In this document: in pieces, positions 1 through 7,866 of the stretch | Layout: each line of letters starts with the position of its first letter | Numbering within the stretch: the stretch's first letter is position 1 | Assembly: GCF_013408095.1 (NCBI RefSeq) | Contig: NZ_JACBZF010000006.1 | Coordinates: forward strand, 1 to 64,000 | Source of the DNA: Novosphingobium marinum | Lineage (GTDB): Bacteria; Pseudomonadota; Alphaproteobacteria; Sphingomonadales; Sphingomonadaceae | Direction: 5' to 3' | DNA: 64,000 bases | Translations under genes and position numbers: made by a program | The notes under the pieces: model-generated | What the model was told of the DNA's origin: nothing | What the model saw: only the letters and a program-made list of their open reading frames with translations | Databases searched by the model: none

Positions 1-68
1 GGCCCTCAATCTGCCGCCGGATAGCCGCGCCGCCTAAGCGTTCGCTGATTGTTCGCCCTTAGCGTTGT

Positions 69-201
69 TTAGCGTACCATCCACGCTATGCCCTCCTCTT
101 GACCCGGTGCGAGCGCGAGCTTCGCGGCGATATGGGCGAGCTTGGCCTCCTGAGCTTCGGCCAGTGTCTCGACGCCTTCGTCCCAATAGGCGCAGCTATA
201 C
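69..201 (-). pseudogene. 3' fragment related to cyclopropane-fatty-acyl-phospholipid synthase
   Basis: Read on the minus strand from 201 to the TAA at 71-69, this gives YSCAYWDEGVETL, then AQEAK, HIAAKL and PGQ. That matches the segment YSCAYFGEDCDTL...AQAAK..HIAKKL..PG of the intact CFA synthase at 11203-12543. In the intact enzyme PG(H) runs straight into the SAM-binding DIGCGWGG motif. Here it runs into EEGIAWMVR and stops, so the catalytic part is missing. The N-terminal side is cut by the end of the IS element at 202. It is a dead fragment, not a working gene. Confidence 0.7.
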
Positions 202-202
202 T

Positions 203-228
203 GAGGTGGACCCGCCTTCTTGGACAGG
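203..228. repeat. IS3 terminal inverted repeat, orfB-distal end
   Basis: The sequence begins GAGGTGGACCCG and ends TGGACAGG. It is the imperfect inverse of 1471-1496, which begins CCTGTCCAG and ends CCACCTC, with mismatches mainly in the middle. Confidence 0.8.
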
Positions 229-261
229 TTGGCGGCGAAGTTAAGCTAATCCCGGATGTGA

Positions 262-1152
262 TTATGCCGCCAGTTTGGTCATCAGATCACGGGGGGCATG
301 CCCCCCGTGATCTGTTTCTCTGATCCGCCCATAGGCCTCCGCCGGGGTTCGCCCGGCCAGACCCGAGTGCGGTCGCTGCGTGTTGTAATAGGTGATCCAT
401 CGCCGGAGGCCAGTGCGCAGCTCCGAGCCGGTCTCGAAGGCGTGGAGGTAGACGCATTCGTATTTGAGGGATCTCCACAGCCGCTCGATGAAGACGTTGT
501 CCATCCACCGGCCTCGGCCGTCCATGCTGATCCGCACCTCGGCGTCCCGCAGCACGCTGGTGAACGCAAAGCTGGTGAACTGGCTGCCCTGATCCGTATT
601 GAAGATTTCCGGCTTGCCGAAGCGCGCCAGTGCCTCTTCCAGTGCTGCGACGCAGAAGCCAGCATCCATCGTGTTCGACAGCCGCCAGGCCAGCACCTTG
701 CGCGTCGCCCAGTCCATGATTGCCGCCAGATAGAGGAACCCGCGCCGCATAGGGATGTAGGTCACGTCGGCGCACCACACCTGGTTCGGCCTGTCGATCA
801 TCAGCTTGCGCAGCAGATATGGATAAATGCGGTGCTGTGGATGCGGATCACTCGTGCGCGGTCGCTGGTAGATCGGCGACAAGCCCATCTTCGCCATCAG
901 GCGCCGCACCCGACGTCGGCCAACCTGGTGGCCTGCACGTTGCAGATGCCGGACCATTTGGCGGCTGCCATACCACGGACAGTCTAGGAACGCGGCGTCG
1001 ATCACCCGCATCAGCGCCAGCGTCTCTTCGGCTTCAGGCACCGGCGCATAGTAATAGGATGACCGGCTGATTGACAGCAGCCGACATTGCGCCGTGATCG
1101 ACAAGCGGTGGTGAGCAGGTTCGACCATCGAACGCCTCCGTGCCACGCTCAT
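262..1152 (-). CDS. IS3-family transposase OrfB (DDE integrase core)
   Basis: This is the catalytic half of the transposase, 296 aa. An HTH_21-like N-terminal part (RSSYYY, YGSRQMVRHLQ, GRRRVRRLMAKMGL) is followed by an rve integrase core. The DDE residues are visible in CADVTYIP, NTDQGSQF and ERLWRSLKYE, with the usual C-terminal YNTQRPHSGL. Its ATG overlaps the orfA stop as ATGA. The full protein is probably made as an OrfAB fusion by -1 frameshifting at 1170-1176. The last codons run through a perfect 32-nt palindrome at 283-314, giving an unusual tail (HGGHAPRDL). Confidence 0.93.
   Translation of the reverse strand: MSVARRRSMVEPAHHRLSITAQCRLLSISRSSYYYAPVPEAEETLALMRVIDAAFLDCPWYGSRQMVRHLQRAGHQVGRRRVRRLMAKMGLSPIYQRPRTSDPHPQHRIYPYLLRKLMIDRPNQVWCADVTYIPMRRGFLYLAAIMDWATRKVLAWRLSNTMDAGFCVAALEEALARFGKPEIFNTDQGSQFTSFAFTSVLRDAEVRISMDGRGRWMDNVFIERLWRSLKYECVYLHAFETGSELRTGLRRWITYYNTQRPHSGLAGRTPAEAYGRIRETDHGGHAPRDLMTKLAA
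283..314. repeat. Perfect 32-nt palindrome at the 3' end of orfB
   Basis: The left half CAGATCACGGGGGGCA is the exact reverse complement of the right half, centred on GCATGC (296-301). The RNA would form a very stable GC-rich stem with no loop bases. It lies inside the last codons of orfB and inside the IS boundary, so it belongs to the element. No T-run follows on either strand, so it is not a canonical intrinsic terminator. Confidence 0.85.
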
Positions 1153-1433
1153 CGACCGGAGGCTTTGGCTAAAAAATCGCGTTCCACGACCAACTGGCCG
1201 ATCTTGGCGTGGAGCTTCTCGACCTCGGCCTCGCTGGCTGCCCTGGCATCATCGCTTGCCCCGCAGAAGGTGTCTGCCATACCTTCGACCGCCTGCCGCT
1301 TCCAGGCCGCGATCATCGTATGATGAATGCCATGCTTCGTCGCCAGCTCCGCCAGCGTCAGATCACCCCGGATCGCCTCCAGCGCCACCTTCGCCTTGAA
1401 ATCCGCGCTATAGCGCTTCCTCGTCTTCTTCAT
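1149..1433 (-). CDS. IS3-family transposase OrfA (HTH protein)
   Basis: This 94-aa protein is the DNA-binding half of an IS3 transposase. It starts MKKTRKRYSADFKAKVALEA, the typical HTH_8/transposase_8 opening, has an HTH around LAELATKHGIHHTMIAAWKR, and ends in a leucine-zipper-like helix (EVEKLHAKIGQLVVERDFL). The stop codon overlaps the orfB ATG. A slippery heptamer lies 20-odd bases before the stop. Confidence 0.92.
   Translation of the reverse strand: MKKTRKRYSADFKAKVALEAIRGDLTLAELATKHGIHHTMIAAWKRQAVEGMADTFCGASDDARAASEAEVEKLHAKIGQLVVERDFLAKASGR
1170..1176 (-). other. Programmed -1 frameshift site T TTT TTA
   Basis: On the minus strand the orfA codons read GAT TTT TTA GCC, so the heptamer T TTT TTA sits exactly in the X XXY YYZ register. 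A -1 slip continues through AGC CAA AGC into the orfB frame without a stop and reaches the orfB ATG. This is the known mechanism for IS3 OrfAB fusion; the site is seen here, its use is inferred. Confidence 0.75.
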
Positions 1434-1470
1434 TTCCCGTCCATTCCTCAGGTCGGGATTAGCTTAGCAC

Positions 1471-1496
1471 CCTGTCCAGTTTTCCGGGACCACCTC
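1471..1496. repeat. IS3 terminal inverted repeat, orfA-proximal end
   Basis: It begins CCTGTCCAGTTTTCC and ends GGACCACCTC. It is the imperfect inverse of 203-228 and lies about 40 bp upstream of the orfA start, where the element's promoter is expected. Confidence 0.8.
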
Positions 1497-1497
1497 A

Positions 1498-1934
1498 CCA
1501 CGATCGACATAGCCCGGCGAAAAGCTGCGCATAATTATGAGATGTCGTCCATCCGTTGGCACCATGGTTTTCTCGACAGCCTCGAGCTTCAGGACAATTG
1601 GCGACCAAACAAGATCGTGAGCAGCCTTCTATTCCACCAGGTACCGGCGGGGCAGAAGAAGGTCCTCATCGAGGAGATCTGGAACCTGCTCGAGCCCGGC
1701 GGGATGGTCTTGATCGCGGATTACATGAAGCAGGAAAACCCGCTGATGCGGGCGCTGTTTCGCGCGACCGTCCAAAGACTGGACGGATTTGCGGACACCC
1801 AGCCCAACGCCGACGGCGTAATGGAAAAGCATATCTCTGCCCGATTTATCGACAGCATGAGGTTAGCCCGATTCAATACGCCGACAGGTGCCATTTCTCT
1901 GTGGCGCGGCTATAAGGCAAGGACCAGCAATTGA
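1498..1934 (+). pseudogene. 3' remnant of a class I SAM-dependent methyltransferase
   Basis: Directly after the IS end an open frame reads IDIARRKAA, IRWHHGFLDSL, KIVSSLLFHQVP, IWNLLEPGGMVLIADY, LMRALFRATVQRLDG and TPTGAISLWR. This is the C-terminal two thirds of a small methyltransferase (LLxPGG post-motif region and C-terminal strands). The N-terminal SAM-binding glycine motif is missing because the frame is cut by the IS; an apparent start at 1209 lies inside the IS. The N-terminal half is not found on the other side of the element. The stop overlaps the TTG start of the DUF411 remnant. Confidence 0.8.
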
Positions 1935-2224
1935 CCAGCACTGCCCCTCCATCGGCCCTGCGCAGACCTCTCGCGAGTGCTTTGTTCGTTATTCTTGCCG
2001 CATGTTCAAACGTCGCGTAGGCCGCAAGCTACACGACGGGAGTCGAGGGCTATGTCATCGAGGGACATGTTCCAGATGAAGCCATTGCGAGACTGCTGCG
2101 CGAGCGACCCGACGGCGTGGCCGGGCTTGCCGTGCCCGGCATGGAGGCTGGCGGCCGCAGGCAGGCATTTGAGGTGTTTGCGTTTGGCCCGCGCGGACAA
2201 AGGGTTTTCGCAAGCTACCCCTAG
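1931..2224 (+). pseudogene. DUF411-family protein, internally deleted and with a nonsense codon
   Basis: A TTG-initiated frame encodes a lipoprotein-like leader (ALFVILAACSNVA), then an amber codon at 2018-2020. The same frame continues with GYVIEGHVPDEAIARLLRERP, GLAVPGME and a terminal VFASYP. The last three motifs are the conserved C-terminal half of DUF411 proteins, which are linked to copper and metal resistance. The N-terminal half with its metal-binding cysteines is absent between the leader and VEGYVIEGH. An internal deletion and a nonsense change have therefore both hit the gene. Confidence in the family is good because three motifs occur in order. Confidence 0.75.
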
Positions 2225-2549
2225 CACGAAGCGAGTGGCCCGCCTGTCCGAGAACAGGGCAACCGAGATGGACAGCGAACCAAACGGGGCGCTCTGTAGT
2301 CGAGCCGAGGGAACTGAATTGACCAATATCACATCTGGTAATCAACCCGAGCGGAATTCCAAAGGGCATGCCGTCCGACCTTATACGCCGGCCAGGCATT
2401 TAGGATCAGTCGCCAAAGCCCACTTGACCGCAGATAAACGCGGGGCGCATGAGGCAGGCCGCTGCCCTTTCAGTCTCGTGCCGGCGATCGCGAAGATGCA
2501 CCCTGCCCCCTCGCGCGCAGGTTGGCCTTGTTTTCAAAGTTAGAGAGTT
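2225..2549. other. Intergenic region, no gene recognised
   Basis: No convincing coding sequence. A weak FNR-like match TTGAC-CAAT-ATCAC lies at 2319-2332, about 220 bp before the permease gene; two consensus positions differ. Confidence 0.4.
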
Positions 2550-3914
2550 GTGAACGAGATGAAACACGAGGGACATGCGGCATCGACCGGGACCCAAAGC
2601 AGCAAGAGCGAATCTGCCATAAGTCTCGCCGGTGGCGTGGCTATGGGCACGGGGGTCATGATCGGCGCCGGAATATTTGCCCTAACCGGTCAGATCGCAC
2701 AGTTGGCCGGGCCGCTGTTCCCGCTTTCCTTCGTCGTGGGAGCTATCGTGACGGCGCTTGCGGCCTATAGTTACATCAAAATGTCGAACGCCTGGCCATC
2801 GTCTGGCGGCATCGCGATGATCTTGCAAAAGGCCTATGGTCCGGGCGTCGTGGCGGCCTCTGCCTCACTGCTCATGGCGCTCTCGATGGTGATCAATGAA
2901 AGCCTGGTAGCCCGTACCTTCGCTGCTTACGCCCTGCGTCCGTTCGGCCAAGAGGAGAATGCCCTTTTCCTGTCTATACTCGCGCTAGCTCTGATCGTCT
3001 TCGCCTACTTCGTAAATGCGTCCGGCAATCGTTCGGTGAGCGGCTTTTCGCTCATCATGTCCGTGATCAAGGTCGGCGGCATCGTCGTTTTCGCAGTGGC
3101 GGCGATCTGGGCGAGCGGTTTCTTTTCTGGCGCTTTTTCCGAAGACATTTCGCAAACCGGTGGCGGCGCATTTCTGGCATCGGTGGCATTTTCCATCCTC
3201 GCCTTCAAAGGCTTCACGACCATTACGAACAGTGGCGGCGATATTGTTGATCCGCATCGCAATGTTGGTCGCACGATCGTCATCTCGATTGTCATCTGCG
3301 TGGTGACGTACCTGCTCGTGGCACTGGCTGTCGGAGCAAGCCTGACGATTGGCGAGATTGCCCAAGCGCGCGATTATTCTCTGGCCGCCGCCGCCAGACC
3401 GGCGCTGGGTCAACTGGGCTTCTGGTTCACCATCATCATTGCACTATCGGCAACTACCTCGGGGGTGATCGCCAGCGTGTTCGCGGTCTCGCGCATGCTG
3501 GCGATGCTGACTGACATGAAGATGATCCCGCACAGTCATTTTGGCATGAAAGGCGGAATACGAAGCCATATGCTGGTCTACACGGTCGTGGTAGCCGGCT
3601 CGCTAGCGGTGCTGTTCGATCTGTCGCGCATCGCTTCCCTCGGGGCGTTTTTCTATCTGGTCATGGACATGCTGGTGCATTGGGGTGTCTACCGGCACCT
3701 ACGAAAGGAGATCGCTGCAAAAAGCTCCGTTCTGCTCGCCGCGATTGCAGCCGACGGTGTTGTTCTTGCTGCCTTTACTGCCACCAAACTCGACACCGAC
3801 CCGCTTATTGTTGGCATCGCTGCGGCCCTCATCGCCGCTGTTTTTGCTCTTGAAGCTCTCTTCCTGCGTCGAATAGGCAGAAAGGATGAGAAACCCGGGT
3901 CGAAACTAAGGTGA
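2550..3914 (+). CDS. APC-superfamily amino acid/amine permease
   Basis: A 454-aa inner-membrane transporter of the amino acid-polyamine-organocation superfamily. The first helix carries the family signature GVMIGAGIFALTGQIAQLAGP (substrate-binding GAGIF break), followed by about twelve hydrophobic segments with short loops. Middle motifs such as FKGFTTITNSGGDIVDPHRNVGRTI resemble the consensus loop of APC carriers. The substrate cannot be read from sequence. The GTG at 2550 with GAGAG just upstream was taken as start; the ATG at 2559 is equally possible. It stands alone, with a gene remnant upstream and a non-coding stretch downstream. Confidence 0.85.
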   Translation: MNEMKHEGHAASTGTQSSKSESAISLAGGVAMGTGVMIGAGIFALTGQIAQLAGPLFPLSFVVGAIVTALAAYSYIKMSNAWPSSGGIAMILQKAYGPGVVAASASLLMALSMVINESLVARTFAAYALRPFGQEENALFLSILALALIVFAYFVNASGNRSVSGFSLIMSVIKVGGIVVFAVAAIWASGFFSGAFSEDISQTGGGAFLASVAFSILAFKGFTTITNSGGDIVDPHRNVGRTIVISIVICVVTYLLVALAVGASLTIGEIAQARDYSLAAAARPALGQLGFWFTIIIALSATTSGVIASVFAVSRMLAMLTDMKMIPHSHFGMKGGIRSHMLVYTVVVAGSLAVLFDLSRIASLGAFFYLVMDMLVHWGVYRHLRKEIAAKSSVLLAAIAADGVVLAAFTATKLDTDPLIVGIAAALIAAVFALEALFLRRIGRKDEKPGSKLR

Positions 3915-4189
3915 AATCCACCACCGGCCCGGATGACGAGACGCGGCTGATCCCCGATGAAGCACGCATCTTTTTATTAGATGGTGATGGGCTCCAAGTT
4001 CATCCCCGCTGCCTCCGAAGCGGCCGACTTGCTTGATGCGCCGCTCGAGGTTTTATCGGCCATGCGTGATCGGCAAGGATGCACTGCTGTCCGGCTCCAA
4101 GCTTCAGGATGCGCTGGCTCTCACCTCCCGCGGTTTCAGGTATCCGCCCGTCTTGATAGATTGCTTCCTCAATCCAGGAGTTTCGACAT

Positions 4190-4528
4190 ATGACAGAGCA
4201 AAAGAAGAGCGCCGCGGTTTCGCGATGGGAAGATGAGGGCGGGGCCACGCCGTGCGGCCCTCAGGAAGCTTTGGCAGCAGCTTGCGACGAATGGGATATT
4301 CCCGCACTTTCCGATGCCGAGATCATCCAGCTGCGCATCCGGGTAATCGCATTGGAAAATATTGTGCTAAGTGTGCTAGCCAAAGCCACTGACGAACAAC
4401 TGACGCAAATTGGCGAGATGGCGGAATTCATCACCCCGCGTCCCGGTGCCAGGCAACATCCCCTCACCATTCATGCCGCGTCCCAGATGACCCAGCTCGT
4501 GGAGCGCGCCAAACATTTTCGATCGTAA
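4190..4528 (+). CDS. Hypothetical protein, 112 aa
   Basis: A soluble, acidic protein of unknown function. A leader rich in charged residues (MTEQKKSAAVSRWEDEGG) is followed by predicted helices (EIIQLRIRVIALENIVLSVLA and DEQLTQIGEMAEFI). No signal peptide, membrane segment or catalytic motif is visible. An AGGAG lies nine bases before the ATG, which supports a real start. The stretch before it (3915-4189) has no clear gene. No family is recognised. Confidence 0.55.
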   Translation: MTEQKKSAAVSRWEDEGGATPCGPQEALAAACDEWDIPALSDAEIIQLRIRVIALENIVLSVLAKATDEQLTQIGEMAEFITPRPGARQHPLTIHAASQMTQLVERAKHFRS

Positions 4529-4637
4529 GGATACGAGCGCAATCTGCTAGCCAATCACATCAAATTCGTGCGGTGCGCAAGCAAGAATCGCGGCCAGTTT
4601 GCGCTCGGGTCACAGGAAGCCCTTTGGCAGTCTATCG

Positions 4638-5234
4638 CTAAAGTAGCGGTAGCGCTCTTTGTGTCAGACGATTCGCTGCAACTTGTTCGGTAAAAGCCCC
4701 GTAAGCAAGGCGCGATCCCTCCGCGGGGAGGCGAACCGCGCAAAATCCCTCCAGGACTTCATTGGGTCCATCCCGCAGGGCCGCGGCTTGCAGTCCAAGC
4801 GCGGTATCTTCGACGAAGGCGCGCGCCGTCGATTCCGTAATCGCGTCCTTGACGGACCATCTCTCCCAGCGGACGATATGTTCGTTCAGGCGATTGTTTG
4901 CGCCGCGCGCGGCACCGAATTCCGCGATCCCCATCTGCATCAGAGCGTGATAGGCGGGGTGGAACTCAACTTCGTCCAGGCGCTGACCGAAGCGGTCAAA
5001 ACCTTTAAGGGTTGGCGGGTTCTCATTGGCGAGCCTACCAAGCTCCAGCGTCTCGGCCCGGCCCACCAGTTCGCCGAAGGCGCCCAGACGGTCCTTGTGC
5101 AGCCCCGCTCCAGAACCGGATACACCATCCTGAATTGCCCGGTCGGCGTCAAAAGCATTGAAATCGACGAGCGGCGGCGGCTGATTGCTGACCTCGTGGG
5201 TTTCGAGTGCTGTAAGGGGACGATAGGGTACCAT
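4638..5234 (-). pseudogene. aidB-like acyl-CoA dehydrogenase with a large internal deletion
   Basis: The frame starts MVPYRPLTALETHEVSNQPP and continues with LELGRLANENPP and VEFHPAYHALMQMG. This is the characteristic N-terminus of the AidB (adaptive response) acyl-CoA dehydrogenase family. After about 115 residues it jumps to a C-terminal segment (AFVEDTALGLQAAAL, FCAVRL, YGAFT, QRALPLL) that normally ends the same family. The frame is 198 aa against a usual length near 540, so the FAD-binding centre is gone. The join is still in frame. The start at 5234 fits homology; upstream in-frame codons lack it. Divergent from the ATP-grasp-like gene. Confidence 0.72.
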
Positions 5235-5371
5235 GACAACAAATGTGCATCTCGCGCGAGCGGTCATCAAGGTCGGATTTCGCATCTGTGCTTGCCGACC
5301 AATGTTGTTGAAATATTCCAGGAGCCGCCGCGTCCTTGGAGATAACCCCCAAAATGCCGCCAGGAGACCCG

Positions 5372-6640
5372 ATGCAAGACAAGTCAAAAGCGCTCCAGGC
5401 GGCGCTACGTGCCAATTCCGTGTGTTCCTGCATTACGCTCGACCGGGACATGCTCGAGGCCACATTGAACAGCCAGACCGGACGTGAAGGTTTCGGGGAG
5501 CAGTTGGCGATCTCGCACCCGCACCTGTTCGCGAACTCGCCGGTGTTTATCGCGCCGGAGACAGTGACGATGATGGTACGCGTCGTCACGGCGGTGGAGA
5601 CCGCCGCAGCCCTCGCGCAATATGGTGAGGCGGTGCAGAAGTGGGCACCGCCCAGCTCCGCCCCCGATCTGGGACCTGCCGGTGCGCTGATGGGGTATGA
5701 CTTTCATCTTTCCGAATCCGGACCGGTTCTGATCGAGATCAATACCAATGCCGGGGGCGCGTTCCTCAACGCAGCCCTCGCCAGGGCGCAGCGTGCCTGC
5801 TGCTTCGGCTCCGATGGCTCGAATGGATCAGTGGAGGATTTTGGACCGGCGATTGCGAGAATGTTTCGCAGCGAGTGGTTACGCCAGGGCCGCACCGGGA
5901 CACCCAACATGATTGCGATCGTCGATGACGCGCCCCTTGATCAGCATCTCTATCCGGAGTTTCTGCTCGCCAAGGCAGCGCTCGAGCGTCAGGGAATTTC
6001 GGCGGTCATCGCGGATCCAACGGCTTTTGAGGCTTCCGGCGGTGAACTTTTTGCGGATGGCTGCAAGATCGATCTGGTGTACAATCGTCTCGTCGACTTT
6101 ACCTTGGAAGAGCCGGATCATTCCGTCCTCAAGGACGCTTATCTGAATAATCTGGCAGTGGTCACGCCCAACCCATACGTCCACGCCATGCTGGCCGATA
6201 AGCGAAACCTCTCGCTCTTGAGCGACCCCGCGCTCCTGACCCGCTGGGGCCTGGCAAAAGAGCAGACTGAGGTTCTTGCGACGACTATTCCCGCTACCAC
6301 TCTGGTAACACCTGATAACGCCGCGTCGCTTTGGGCGGAACGTCGGCATCTCTTCTTCAAGCCGGCGCAGGGATATGGCAGCAAAGCCGCCTATCGCGGT
6401 GCCAAGCTCACCCGCAGCGTCTGGTCACAGATCCGGGACGGTGACTATATCGCCCAGCAATACGCGCCGCCGAGTCTTCGCAAGGTCAAGTATGATGGAG
6501 AGGCTGTGGACCTCAAGGTCGATGTGAGGCTCTATACCTACGCTGGTTCCGTATTGTTGAAGGCGGCGCGGCTATACAGGGGGCAGACGACCAACATGCG
6601 CACACCGGGTGGCGGTTTTGCGCCAGTCCTGGAAGTCTGA
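5372..6640 (+). CDS. ATP-grasp-like protein of unknown function
   Basis: A 422-aa soluble protein. LMGYDFHL, GPVLIEINTNAGGAFLNAAL, LFFKPAQGYGSKAAYRG and LKVDVRLYTYAG resemble the nucleotide- and Mg-binding elements of ATP-grasp ligases (acidic E-N pairs, a KP lysine followed by a Gly-rich loop, a late D-R motif). Family members join carboxylates to amines or thiols using ATP, but no substrate can be assigned. The start at 5372 was chosen because CCAGGAGACCCG gives a good Shine-Dalgarno; the frame is open back to a TTG at 5336. The 3' end GQTTNMRTPGGGFAPV is a distinctive motif for homologue searches. Confidence 0.6.
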   Translation: MQDKSKALQAALRANSVCSCITLDRDMLEATLNSQTGREGFGEQLAISHPHLFANSPVFIAPETVTMMVRVVTAVETAAALAQYGEAVQKWAPPSSAPDLGPAGALMGYDFHLSESGPVLIEINTNAGGAFLNAALARAQRACCFGSDGSNGSVEDFGPAIARMFRSEWLRQGRTGTPNMIAIVDDAPLDQHLYPEFLLAKAALERQGISAVIADPTAFEASGGELFADGCKIDLVYNRLVDFTLEEPDHSVLKDAYLNNLAVVTPNPYVHAMLADKRNLSLLSDPALLTRWGLAKEQTEVLATTIPATTLVTPDNAASLWAERRHLFFKPAQGYGSKAAYRGAKLTRSVWSQIRDGDYIAQQYAPPSLRKVKYDGEAVDLKVDVRLYTYAGSVLLKAARLYRGQTTNMRTPGGGFAPVLEV

Positions 6641-6963
6641 ATTTTCACTGAATCCTCTTCGTGCTCGCAAGTTGTGATGTTCGCTCGGGAAGGCTTCCGG
6701 CTGTTCGGATGGGTATGAGCGGCCATACCCGCCCGCTCGCTACGCGTGTTGGCCCCGGCAGCGGCATTTCGACAGCGAGCGATGAGTGGGAGTTCGGCCC
6801 TCGGTAAGGGATCCCGTGCCCTTGTCAAAAGCGGCGTCTCGAAGGTCCACAGCGCTGGACAGGGACGGTGTGTAAGATCGGATCGAGTGAAACGTCAAAG
6901 ACAACAAGGAGTGCTTTTTGATCCAGCGCAAGCGCTCGATTGCAACCGGACCAGGATGATCAG
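6641..6963. other. Intergenic region upstream of the universal stress gene
   Basis: No gene recognised. A weak FNR-like element TTGAT-CCAG-CGCAA lies at 6918-6931, 33 bases before the usp start. It differs from the TTGAT-N4-ATCAA consensus at two positions in the right arm, so it is only a candidate. Confidence 0.35.
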
Positions 6964-7779
6964 ATGAAGTCGGTTTTGCTCCACATAAACCAGGATCCTG
7001 GCCAGGCCGCACGGTTAGCTGCTGCCATGGAAGTCGTTCGCGCCCACAACGGGCAGCTGATCTGTTTGCAGGCAACCCCTCTCGATGCGTATTTCTTTGT
7101 CGGCGATCCGTTTGGAGGGTCATACGTTCCTTCCGGCATCTTCCAGACTTTTCGCCAAAACGAGAAACTTGAACAGGTGCGGATCGAAGATACGCTCAAA
7201 CGGGAGGGAATCGATTGGCAATGGCTTCACGCCGAGGGATCAGCGGCTCAGACCATCATCGAACACGCGAAGTTTGCCGACCTCGTCGTTCTAAGCCAAC
7301 CCGAAGAGAAGGAAACAATTCTCCCGCGCAGGGCGCCGCTCGCCGCCGACGTGGCGCTCCATGTTCAATCGCCCGTACTACTCGTGCCGGCTGCCGGGCA
7401 ACGCTTTACCAACAGCAGTGCTGCCATGATCGCCTGGAATGGCTCCCCAGAAGCTGCCAACGCCATCCGGCAGAGCCGTTCGCTTCTGCGCGCCGCGCCC
7501 AAATTGCATATCGTAAGTGTCAGCGAGAAGGGGGAGAAACCTTCTTTGGACGATGTCCGCAATTATCTGGCGCGATATGGTGTCACCGCCGAAAGTCATG
7601 ATTGGCCGCTCGACGGAGACACCGTGGCCAATGCGCTCATTGCGGCCGCAGCGAGTCTCGAAGCAGAATATATCGTGCTCGGTGCCTATGGCCATTCACG
7701 ACTCCGCGAAACTGTTCTGGGCGGCGTCACCCAGGATCTTATCACGACGAGCCCCGTTCCGCTGATTCTCGCGCACTGA
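6964..7779 (+). CDS. Universal stress protein, tandem UspA domains
   Basis: A 271-aa cytoplasmic protein with two Usp folds. The first opens MKSVLLHINQDP and has a degenerate nucleotide site. The second ends in GAYGHSRLRETVLGGVTQDLI, matching the ATP-binding signature G-x2-G-x9-G-S/T of UspA proteins. Two-domain Usp proteins of this size are common in proteobacterial low-oxygen and stress regulons. The ATG at 6964 was chosen over an in-frame ATG at 6940 because it matches the family N-terminus. It is followed 87 bp later by manA in the same direction, possibly one operon. Confidence 0.85.
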   Translation: MKSVLLHINQDPGQAARLAAAMEVVRAHNGQLICLQATPLDAYFFVGDPFGGSYVPSGIFQTFRQNEKLEQVRIEDTLKREGIDWQWLHAEGSAAQTIIEHAKFADLVVLSQPEEKETILPRRAPLAADVALHVQSPVLLVPAAGQRFTNSSAAMIAWNGSPEAANAIRQSRSLLRAAPKLHIVSVSEKGEKPSLDDVRNYLARYGVTAESHDWPLDGDTVANALIAAAASLEAEYIVLGAYGHSRLRETVLGGVTQDLITTSPVPLILAH

Positions 7780-7866
7780 TATGATCGGCGTACGGGCCCC
7801 GCGATATGCACATGGTTTCTCCTTACCAGCCCCTCAAGCAAGGGGTAGTCAAGGGAGGCGTCGGCA

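Larger units (their letters stand above)
202..1497 (-). mobile_element. IS3-family insertion sequence, apparently complete
   Basis: The element carries orfA and orfB in the usual overlapping arrangement. It is bounded by imperfect terminal inverted repeats at about 203-228 and 1471-1496, which share GAGGTGG, CCCG and TGGACAGG when one is reversed. With one more base each side the ends read TG...CA, typical of IS3 elements. No matching 3-4 bp target duplication is visible: TAC lies on the left and CCA on the right. Unrelated gene fragments lie on the two sides, so this copy probably took part in a deletion or recombination after insertion. Confidence 0.85.

Noticed and set aside
99..323. Plus-strand frame through the IS end
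   Set aside because: It exists only because the 32-nt palindrome mirrors the orfB codons; it has no homology and crosses the IS boundary.
2319..2332. FNR-like box TTGAC-CAAT-ATCAC
   Set aside because: Two deviations from consensus and about 220 bp from the next gene; such matches are expected by chance in a 64-kb window.
4659..5345. 228-aa plus-strand frame
   Set aside because: Antisense of the aidB-like remnant, whose N-terminal motifs are clear on the minus strand.
6918..6931. FNR-like box TTGAT-CCAG-CGCAA before the usp gene
   Set aside because: The right arm has two mismatches. Position is plausible but the match alone is too weak for a feature call.
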